Below, piece after piece: positions 1-6,413 of a stretch of 8,128 bases of DNA. The position numbers and the translations under genes are program-made. The notes below the pieces were generated by a model that worked only from the letters and a program-made list of their open reading frames with translations, was not told the DNA's origin and ran no database searches. The stretch is from Gemmatimonadota bacterium (GTDB lineage: Bacteria; Gemmatimonadota; Gemmatimonadetes; JACCXV01; JAHWKZ01), in the NCBI GenBank assembly GCA_030641505.1, contig DAOWHI010000214.1, forward strand, positions 1-8,128. The letters run 5' to 3'. The stretch's first letter is position 1. The number at the start of each line of letters is the position of its first letter.

Positions 1-2
1 AG

Positions 3-1955
3 CGATTGCGACTCGCCGACAATGGAGAAGTCGAGGCGCTGCGCCTCTAGTTCGAAAACGACGAAGTCCTCTATGCATCGGTCGAGCAGATCGGGCAGGT
101 TGAGAAGTTCAGCAGCCCCGAGGGGACAGTGCCATCGCTACATCGGTTGTCGTCCCCGCGCTGGGAACGGCAGAAGGCACGCACCCGAGCGGCGATCGCC
201 GAGCTCACCGAAGAGCTTCTCCAGCTCCACGCCGAGCGCGAGCTGGCGCCCGGCTTCGCGTTTGCCGCCGACACCGATTGGCAACGCGACATGGAAGCGG
301 CGTTTGTGTACGAGGACACACCCGATCAACGGGCCGCTGCCGAGGCGGTCAAGCGTGATATGGAGCGCTCGCGACCAATGGATCGGCTGATTTGCGGCGA
401 CGTGGGCTACGGGAAGACCGAGGTCGCGATTCGGGCCGCGTTCAAAGCGGTCCAGGACGGCAAACAGGTCGCGGTGTTGGCGCCGACGACGGTACTCGCC
501 GCACAGCACCTCGAGACCTTTGGCGAGCGGCTGGCGGACTATCCGGTCAGAATCGGTATGCTGTCGCGATTCAATACTCCAGCCGAGAATCGCGCCGTGA
601 TCGAGGAGCTCGCGACCGGTGGGCTGGACATGGTGATCGGCACGCACCGACTCTTGTCGAGCGACGTCACGTTCGCGGATCTAGGGCTCATCGTTGTCGA
701 CGAGGAACAGCGCTTCGGGGTGCGACACAAGGAGCGGCTGCGTGCGCTCAAGACGAGCGTCGACGTGTTGACGCTCTCGGCTACGCCGATTCCGCGCACG
801 ATGCAGATGAGCCTTATGGGCTTGCGCGAGATGAGCGTGATCGAGACGCCGCCGCGGGACCGAACGCCGATCGTAACTTGGGTCACGTTTTACGACGAGG
901 AGCTGATCGACGAGGCGATCCGACGCGAAGTTGATCGCGGCGGCCAGGTGTTCTTCGTGCACAACCGCGTCCAGACGATCGATGCCACCCGGCGTCGGCT
1001 CGAGCGGCTGCTGCCGGACATACGGCTCGCGATCGCCCACGGCCAACTCCCGGGCCACGAGCTCGAGACGGTCATGATGCGCTTCTTTCGAGGTGAAATC
1101 GACGTGCTGGTCACGACCGCAATCATCGAGTCCGGGCTCGACGTCCCGACCGCCAACACGATCGTCGTCGATCGCGCTGATCGCTTTGGCCTGGCCGACT
1201 TGTACCAGCTTCGAGGGCGGGTTGGCCGCTCGCACCATCGAGCCTACTGCTATCTGCTGGCGCCGCCACGCCGAGCGATGACCCGCGACGCTGAGAAGCG
1301 GCTCAAAGTGATCGAGGAGCACACCGATCTGGGAGCTGGCTACCGGATCGCGCTATACGATCTCGAGATGCGTGGGGCAGGGGATTTGTTGGGCGCCGAT
1401 CAGTCGGGGTTTATTGCCGCGGTTGGTTTCGAGACTTACCTGCGGTTGCTCGAAGAGACGGTACGGGATCTCAAAGGCGAGGACGAAACGGCCGTCGCTC
1501 CGCCCGAGCTGGTCTTCGATGGCGACGCGTATCTACCGACCGACTACGTCCCCGACGATCAGCAGAAGCTGGCCCTCTATCGCCGGTTGGCTCGGCTCCG
1601 GGAGGTGGGGGCGATCGACGACTTTAAGGCCGAGCTCGAGGACCGCTACGGACCGCTCCCGGAGCCGGCCGGGCACCTGTGTGCCGCGGCCCGTTTCAAG
1701 GTTCTCGGAACGGCCGCCAGGCTCGAGCGATTGAGACTGAAACCCCACGATGCAACGGCGGAACTGCGATGGCCGGTGGGGGTAGAGCCTAGGTTAAAGG
1801 CGATTCAGGCAGCCGCGGGTGAGTTGGTCGAGCTGACAGTCCAGCGGGTCGACCCCCTGCATCTCGTGCTCGCCGCGCCGGACTACACAACGCTGCTGGA
1901 AGTGCTCGAAGCGGGCTTGCGAGCTTGGGTGCCTGACTCTATCGTGACTTGTTGA
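3..1955 (+). CDS. mfd: Transcription-repair coupling factor Mfd, C-terminal part, with an in-frame TAG near the left edge
   Basis: Mfd is a cytoplasmic DNA translocase that pushes stalled RNA polymerase off damaged DNA and recruits UvrA. The visible part begins in the RNA-polymerase-interacting (RID) domain: codons at 3-47 read RLRLADNGEVEALRL, then a TAG at 48-50, then FENDEVLYASVEQIGQVEKF in the same frame. The longest uninterrupted stretch with a start codon begins at GTG 129 (608 codons). Counting from there, it has Walker A GDVGYGKT (90-97), the Walker B box DEEQRFG (191-197), SATPIPRT (217-224), motif VI QLRGRVGRSHH (360-370), a TRG-type segment after it, and the TRCF C-terminal domain (about 455-550). 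It aligns closely by eye with the E. coli protein through to its end. GTG 129 is unlikely to be the natural start: homology continues upstream of it, and the nearby GAGGGG (120-125) is only 3 bases away. The N-terminal UvrB-like region lies outside the window. Family assignment is very secure; whether full-length protein is made is not. Confidence 0.95.
48..50 (+). other. In-frame amber (TAG) codon inside mfd RID domain
   Basis: Frame +3 reads GCG CTG CGC CTC TAG TTC GAA AAC GAC, that is ALRL-stop-FEND. Mfd RID domains have a continuous strand here (E. coli: GEYLMLTYAND), so the stop replaces a residue inside a conserved segment. A single G-to-T change from GAG (Glu) would explain it. Homology on both sides in one frame argues against a frameshift and against a natural gene boundary. 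It may be a real nonsense mutation, a sequencing or assembly error, or a recoded codon; the window alone cannot decide. Confidence 0.85.
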
Positions 1956-1995
1956 CCGCGCCATCCGAATAGCGGCTTTACCCGATACTCATACA

Positions 1996-2006
1996 CGAGG
2001 TGTTCA
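1996..2006 (+). promoter_or_regulatory. Ribosome binding site for the isomerase lipoprotein GTG start
   Basis: CGAGG ends at 2000, 6 bases before the GTG at 2007, which is good Shine-Dalgarno spacing. It supports the GTG start, the one that also gives a complete lipoprotein signal peptide. It lies in the 51-base gap after mfd, the longest gene-free stretch in the window. That gap holds no convincing promoter or terminator. Confidence 0.55.
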
Positions 2007-3455
2007 GTGATTGTCAGGCAATCGCTCGCGACCTTGAAGGGGTCGATCGTGACGCTCGCGCTGGCTGCGGCCTGCGGGTCCGGCAACGACGGCGCAGTAG
2101 CGACCGTTGACGACAAGACGTTCACCGTCGACAACGTAGTCGAGTACATGCAGGAGGCTGGCTACGGCGCTAACCGCGAAGCGGTGGAGCGCGCCGTTGA
2201 CGAGCTGGTGAAGATGTATCTCGTAACCCAACGCGCTCGTGACCGCTATACGTTGACAGCGGCTGACAGCCTGCGATTGACGGAGATGCGCGAGACGCTG
2301 GTGTGGAACCAGTTCCGCGAAGACGTGATCCATGAGAACGTCACGGTCGACGAAGAGGAGTTGCGGACCTGGTACGAGGAGAACGTCGGCGAAGAGGTGA
2401 ACGCCCGACACATTCTGATTCGCGCTCAGGCGAGCGACCCCGATTCCGTTCGACAGGCAGCCAAGGCCAAGGCCGAATCGTTGTTGGAGGAGGTCAAGGG
2501 TGGAGCCGACTTCGCGTCGCTGGCGGAAGAGAACTCGGACGACCCGGGTAGCGCCCAGCGCGGTGGGTCGCTGGGTTACTTCTCACGCGGGCAGATGGTT
2601 GGTCCGTTTGAAGAGGCAGCGTTTGGAACGCCGACAGGTAAGATCGCCTCCGATATCGTGGAAACGCAATTCGGCTACCACGTGATAAAGGTCGAGGATC
2701 GACGCAAACAGACGTTCGAAGAGCTGCGTGAGGAGATCGAAGAACAGCTTTCCCGGCCGGAGCGGCAGGAGGCGGAGCAAGCGTTCCTCACAGGTCTAAT
2801 GGAAACCAGCACGATCGAGTTTTACGAAAGCAACATCGATCGGCTTATTGCGCTGATCAATGACCCTCCACCCGGCGGGATCGAATCGGAGGATCGCGAT
2901 CTGCAGCTAGCTTCGTTTACTGGTGGCGAGATCAAGCTCGCTGACATCTGGAAGCTGTACGAGATGTTACCCGAAGCGAACCGTCGAACGATCGCGACGC
3001 TCGACCAGACGACGATGGTCCAGGCGCTGTCTTCGATCGTTCAGCGGCGGTTGGTATTGGCGCGGGCCACCTCGGAGGGGACGGTTCTCGACTCGACCCG
3101 TCAGGTCCAGCTCGATGAGCGCACCGACTTGCTATGGGCCCAGGCGTACCTTGGCCAGCTTTTGGAACAGCAAAGTCAGGTCGCCGACGCCGACGTGCGA
3201 GAGTACTTCGACGAGCATCGAGAGTTCTATCGCGGGCAGATGTTCGAGGACGTTCGCGAGCAAGTCAGAAGTGTGCTCATCGGTCAGCGCAGAGATCAGT
3301 TCGGAGATCCGGAATACCAGCGCGAACTGATGACCGCTGTCGCGGATTCCCAAGCCGAGCGAGCGTCCGTGCAAACCAACGAGGCGCTTTACGACCGCGT
3401 GTTGGTGACGCTCAAGGAACGTTTGGCTGAAGACGACGCTGGAGCTAGTAGCTGA
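2007..3455 (+). CDS. PpiC/PrsA-type peptidylprolyl isomerase, predicted lipoprotein
   Basis: This is a predicted membrane-anchored cis-trans prolyl isomerase/chaperone acting on exported proteins in the periplasm. Residues 1-22 form a signal peptide with Arg4 and Lys11 before a hydrophobic run. A lipobox-like LAAAC ends at Cys23 and is followed by GSGND; Ala at -3 is tolerated but not ideal. Residues 30-130 resemble the SurA/PrsA N-terminal helical chaperone region. A single parvulin domain spans about 132-231, with ARHIL (His135), GGSLGYFSRG (186-195), the conserved MVGPFEEAAF segment and GYHVIKVED (His225), so the catalytic core looks complete. Residues 235-275 are a charged helix. Residues 290-482 form a second helical half with a DADVREYFDEHREFY segment (394-408), reminiscent of the pre-parvulin region (DEEELRTWYEEN), but no second parvulin fold follows. 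It lies 51 bases after mfd and 2 bases before the SurA-like gene. PrsA-like and PpiD-like names are both possible; the isomerase family is secure. Confidence 0.92.
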   Translation: MIVRQSLATLKGSIVTLALAAACGSGNDGAVATVDDKTFTVDNVVEYMQEAGYGANREAVERAVDELVKMYLVTQRARDRYTLTAADSLRLTEMRETLVWNQFREDVIHENVTVDEEELRTWYEENVGEEVNARHILIRAQASDPDSVRQAAKAKAESLLEEVKGGADFASLAEENSDDPGSAQRGGSLGYFSRGQMVGPFEEAAFGTPTGKIASDIVETQFGYHVIKVEDRRKQTFEELREEIEEQLSRPERQEAEQAFLTGLMETSTIEFYESNIDRLIALINDPPPGGIESEDRDLQLASFTGGEIKLADIWKLYEMLPEANRRTIATLDQTTMVQALSSIVQRRLVLARATSEGTVLDSTRQVQLDERTDLLWAQAYLGQLLEQQSQVADADVREYFDEHREFYRGQMFEDVREQVRSVLIGQRRDQFGDPEYQRELMTAVADSQAERASVQTNEALYDRVLVTLKERLAEDDAGASS

Positions 3456-3457
3456 CG

Positions 3458-4831
3458 ATGATTCGACAGGCGACCCTATGCCTGGCGGTTGCGGCCGTTG
3501 CTTGGACGGCCGAGGTCAACGCCCAAGATGAGGTGGACGCCACCGACATCCCGTTGACGGAGGAAGCCGCGCCGACCCCAGCCCCGCTCGAGCCCAGGGT
3601 GGGAGATCGGATCATGGCGGTCGTGGGCGACGATCTGTTGCTCGAATCGGAGTGGGTTGAGCAAACGCTCATCTTGGCCGAGCAACTCGGAGTCGATAGA
3701 GGAACACCACAGTTCGACGTCATTGCTACTGAGGCATTTGACCAGATCGTCCGAAACCTCGTCATCGTCTCGGTCGCGCGCCGCGATACTACGATCATGA
3801 TCGATGAAGAATTGGTGCTGGAGCAGGTCGATCGTGAGATCGAGCAGATAAGCCAACGATTCCCCAGCGAAGCCGACTTTCGGCGCGAGCTCGAGCGCAG
3901 CCAGTGGGGAAGCCTGGCAGCGTATCGCGCCGATATCCAGGACCGGAAACGCCGTGAAATGTTGGGCGAGGCGCTGCTTGAGGTACGACGCGATGAGATC
4001 AAGGCGCCGACGATCTCGGATGCGGAAGTGCGAGCCTATTGGGACGAAAACCGTGCCGGTTTTGGCCATCAGCCAGTGACATTCCAATTCGAGGAGATAA
4101 CGGTCACGCTGAAGCCAGCCGAGAGCGCACGCGACGCGGCCCGAAGCGCCGCCGAGGGCGTTCTTGAGGAACTGAACGGGGGTCTCGACTTCGCGAGCGC
4201 AGCTCGCCAGTACTCGGGCGACACCAGCACGCGGGACGACGGCGGCGATTTGGGATGGTTTGGTCGCGGACGAATGGTGGCGTCCTTCGAACAAGCGGCG
4301 TTCGATGCCGTCGGCGGAGAGCTCATAGGGCCAATCGAGAGCCCGTTTGGATTCCACATCATACAAGTATTGGATCAGCGGCCCGAGGAGCGGCGTGCGC
4401 GCCACATCTTGCTCTCGTTCGAGCGCACTGCTGAGGATCGCGCTCGGGCACAACTGGAAGCCGAGGCAATCCGGGATCTGGTGCGAGCCGGCGCGGACGT
4501 CGATAGCCTGCAAGCGATGCATATGCCTGACGACTCGATCGCCGGCACGATCATCGATCTCCCCGCCTCTCAGCTACCGGCACTCTACCAACGCGCGCTG
4601 CAAGATCTCGAGGATGGGGATGCGACGGTGATCGAGACCGCCAGCGGATTCAGCGTGCTCGTTGGTTATGGGCAGGCCGGTGGTGAAGAGATCACGTTCG
4701 AGGAGATCGCGCCCCGCATTCGCCAACAACTCGAACAGGAGCAGGCCGAGGAGGCGTTTGTCCAGCGTCTTCGCGAGCAAGTGTTCGTGGACATTCGGGT
4801 CCGACCGGAGAGGGCCCTGTCCGACCTCTGA
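3458..4831 (+). CDS. surA: SurA-like periplasmic chaperone with two parvulin domains
   Basis: SurA-family proteins escort unfolded outer-membrane proteins across the periplasm. The 457-residue product starts with a Sec signal peptide, probably cut after Ala22 (VNA-QDE). The helical SurA N-terminal domain covers about 48-180, beginning VGDRIMAVVGDDLLLESEW. Parvulin domain 1 (about 205-308) keeps GGDLGWFGRGRM (262-272), the SFEQAAF segment and GFHIIQV (His300). Its first strand reads TFQFEEITV, without the usual RHIL histidine. Parvulin domain 2 (about 312-405) has ARHILLSF (His316) but lacks the GG-x-LG-[WY]F core and is short. A helical tail follows (412-440). The length is close to E. coli SurA (428). 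The ATG follows the upstream stop by 2 bases and has only a distant GGAG (3441-3444), suggesting translational coupling. Being next to another parvulin gene supports a joint role in envelope protein folding. The exact ortholog name is likely but not certain. Confidence 0.88.
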   Translation: MIRQATLCLAVAAVAWTAEVNAQDEVDATDIPLTEEAAPTPAPLEPRVGDRIMAVVGDDLLLESEWVEQTLILAEQLGVDRGTPQFDVIATEAFDQIVRNLVIVSVARRDTTIMIDEELVLEQVDREIEQISQRFPSEADFRRELERSQWGSLAAYRADIQDRKRREMLGEALLEVRRDEIKAPTISDAEVRAYWDENRAGFGHQPVTFQFEEITVTLKPAESARDAARSAAEGVLEELNGGLDFASAARQYSGDTSTRDDGGDLGWFGRGRMVASFEQAAFDAVGGELIGPIESPFGFHIIQVLDQRPEERRARHILLSFERTAEDRARAQLEAEAIRDLVRAGADVDSLQAMHMPDDSIAGTIIDLPASQLPALYQRALQDLEDGDATVIETASGFSVLVGYGQAGGEEITFEEIAPRIRQQLEQEQAEEAFVQRLREQVFVDIRVRPERALSDL

Positions 4832-4847
4832 ACGTCGTCGCCGAGCG

Positions 4848-5525
4848 ATGATTCTCTTCAAGAACGTCTCTAAGGAGTACCCAAAGACCGGTTACGCCCT
4901 GCGTGACGTGTCGTTTCACCTGCGCCGCGGCGAGTTCGTCTTTGTTACCGGACCCTCAGGGGCCGGCAAGACGACGCTTGTCAAGCTGGTCACCATGGAA
5001 GAGCGTCCGAGCGCTGGAACAGTTCGAGTTTCGGGCTTCTCGTCGGATCGCATCAAACGTCGCGAGATTCCCTATCTGCGTCGTCGGTTGGGGGTCGTGT
5101 TTCAGGATTTTCGGCTGTTGAAGAACCGAACCGCGCGGGAAAACGTGGCGTTCAGCATGGAAGTCATCGGAACTCCTCGCGAGCAGATCGGGTTGGCTGT
5201 TCCGCGGACGCTGGCGGCGGTGGGGTTGGCGAGCAAGGCCGACCACTTGCCGGCCGAGCTGTCCGGCGGTGAGCAACAGCGGGTCGCGATCGCCCGTGCG
5301 CTGGTCAACGAACCGTTCGTCTTGCTCGCCGACGAGCCTACCGGCAACTTGGACGAGCGCGTGTCGAAGGACATCCTGCGCGTCTGCAAGGACATTAATC
5401 TCCGGGGCATGGCGGTTTTGTTCGTAACCCACAACCGTACACTCCTGGACGACTACGTCGGGGCGCGGGTGATCGAACTCGATCGTGGCGCTCTCGTGAG
5501 CGACACCGGAGCCGGTGACTCCTAG
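4848..5525 (+). CDS. ftsE: Cell division ATP-binding protein FtsE
   Basis: FtsE is the cytoplasmic ATPase of the FtsEX complex, which uses ATP to signal across the inner membrane and switch on septal cell-wall hydrolysis. The 225-residue protein has every ABC motif: Walker A GPSGAGKT (35-42), Q-loop VFQDF (Gln86), signature LSGGEQQR (138-145), Walker B VLLADEP (158-164, Glu163), D-loop NLDE (167-170) and H-loop THN (His195). MILFKNVSKEYP at the start is the standard FtsE opening, and the length matches E. coli FtsE (222). The frame is open upstream to 4662, but that would be an implausible basic extension overlapping surA, so ATG 4848 is chosen. The gap from surA is 16 bases. It ends in TAG, and ftsX follows in the same reading frame after eight codons. 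FtsE is preferred over LolD or other small ABC ATPases because FtsX is next. Confidence 0.96.
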   Translation: MILFKNVSKEYPKTGYALRDVSFHLRRGEFVFVTGPSGAGKTTLVKLVTMEERPSAGTVRVSGFSSDRIKRREIPYLRRRLGVVFQDFRLLKNRTARENVAFSMEVIGTPREQIGLAVPRTLAAVGLASKADHLPAELSGGEQQRVAIARALVNEPFVLLADEPTGNLDERVSKDILRVCKDINLRGMAVLFVTHNRTLLDDYVGARVIELDRGALVSDTGAGDS

Positions 5526-5549
5526 CCGGCCAGCTCACCCGGGGCGGTC

Positions 5550-6413
5550 ATGAGGTACACGCCGCGGGAGGCTTTCTTTGCCTTTCGTCGCGCTCCACTC
5601 CTATCCGCGCTCTCGGTCGTAACGATCGCCTTCGCTCTTTACACGTTGGCTGTCTTCGGCCTGGTCTGGCTCAACATCGAACGTGTGCTCGACGATGTGG
5701 CGCAGCGAGTCGAGGTCATCGTTTTCCTCGAGGATGGCACCGATCCCGCCGAGAGCGCGACGCTGATGAGCGAGCTTGCGACCTACCCCGAAGTCGACTC
5801 GATCGCCTACGTCTCCAAGGACGATGCGTTGGCCCGCGCGCGTGGGGATCTGAGCGAGTATCGGGAGCTGTACGAGGACCTCGAGGTGAATCCGCTGCCG
5901 GCTTCGATCGAGATCGAGCTCAAACCGGGTTTCCGGCGTAGCGCCCAAGTGAACGAGATCGCCGCGCGGGTCGAACGGTTCCCGTTCGTGGAAGAGGTGA
6001 AATACGGGGAAGAGTGGGTCTCCAAGCTCAACTTTCTTCAGGATATGTCATTGTTCCTGGGTTTGGTGGTAGGCGGGATCTTCGCTGCGGTTGCGTTCGT
6101 CGCCATCGGGGCGACGATCAACCTGGTGCTGATCGCACGCGAAGACGAGTTCGCGATCATGAAGATGGTCGGCGCAACACCGGGGTTCATCGCACAGCCG
6201 TTCATTCTGGAAGGGTTTGTCAAAGGAGTGGTCGGCGCCATACTCGCGCTGGTGCTCTTGACGGCGACCTTCAGTGCGCTTGAGCAGCGCGTGCTAGCGC
6301 TCGGTTTTTATACGCCGGCCCAGATCGTGACCGGCGTGGCGTTGGGCGGGGTGTTGGGGGCGGTCGGGTCCATCCTGTCACTTCGGCGGCACCTTTATGG
6401 CGGTACGGCGTGA
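5550..6413 (+). CDS. ftsX: Cell division protein FtsX, membrane subunit
   Basis: FtsX is the inner-membrane partner of FtsE; its periplasmic loop binds EnvC-type or amidase/hydrolase partners. The 287-residue protein has a short basic cytoplasmic N-terminus and TM1 at about 16-40. A periplasmic domain follows (about 41-165), with the family motif NPLPASIEI (114-122). Then come TM2 (about 167-190), the conserved cytoplasmic segment REDEFAIMKMVGAT (197-210) with PFILEG (217-222), TM3 (about 219-241) and TM4 (about 257-277). This is the standard four-helix FtsX layout, without the long N-terminal extension of some proteobacterial forms. The start follows GGGGCGG, a weak ribosome site, so coupling to ftsE is likely. 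Its TGA stop overlaps the envC GTG start (GTGA, 6410-6413). Family assignment is secure from motifs, topology and neighbours. Confidence 0.95.
   Translation: MRYTPREAFFAFRRAPLLSALSVVTIAFALYTLAVFGLVWLNIERVLDDVAQRVEVIVFLEDGTDPAESATLMSELATYPEVDSIAYVSKDDALARARGDLSEYRELYEDLEVNPLPASIEIELKPGFRRSAQVNEIAARVERFPFVEEVKYGEEWVSKLNFLQDMSLFLGLVVGGIFAAVAFVAIGATINLVLIAREDEFAIMKMVGATPGFIAQPFILEGFVKGVVGAILALVLLTATFSALEQRVLALGFYTPAQIVTGVALGGVLGAVGSILSLRRHLYGGTA

Noticed and set aside
22..390. 122-codon open frame on the plus strand overlapping the start of the window
   Set aside because: It is an out-of-frame reading of the mfd RID and linker region, rich in Arg and Ser, with no domain; the Mfd homology is in another frame and runs through the same bases.
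681..1322. 213-codon open frame on the minus strand inside mfd
   Set aside because: Antisense to the conserved Mfd motor domain; no recognisable protein features, so treated as a codon-bias shadow.
1952..1990. Possible promoter in the mfd-isomerase gap (TTGACC at 1952)
   Set aside because: TTGACC resembles a -35 box, but nothing close to TATAAT lies 16-18 bases downstream; GATACT (1984-1989) is too far away. Not strong enough to annotate.
3476..4522. 348-codon open frame on the minus strand inside the SurA-like gene
   Set aside because: It lies wholly antisense to a gene with clear domains. Long antisense frames are common in GC-rich coding DNA, and its translation shows no recognisable domain.
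4662..4847. Upstream extension of ftsE into surA
   Set aside because: The extra residues are basic and low in hydrophobicity, match no FtsE, and overlap the SurA C-terminus; the FtsE family opening begins exactly at ATG 4848.
5505..5530. Short inverted repeats at the ftsE end (ACCGG/CCGGT and GCCGG/CCGGC)
   Set aside because: Stems are only five pairs, compete with each other, overlap coding sequence and have no T-run, so they do not make a credible terminator between ftsE and ftsX.
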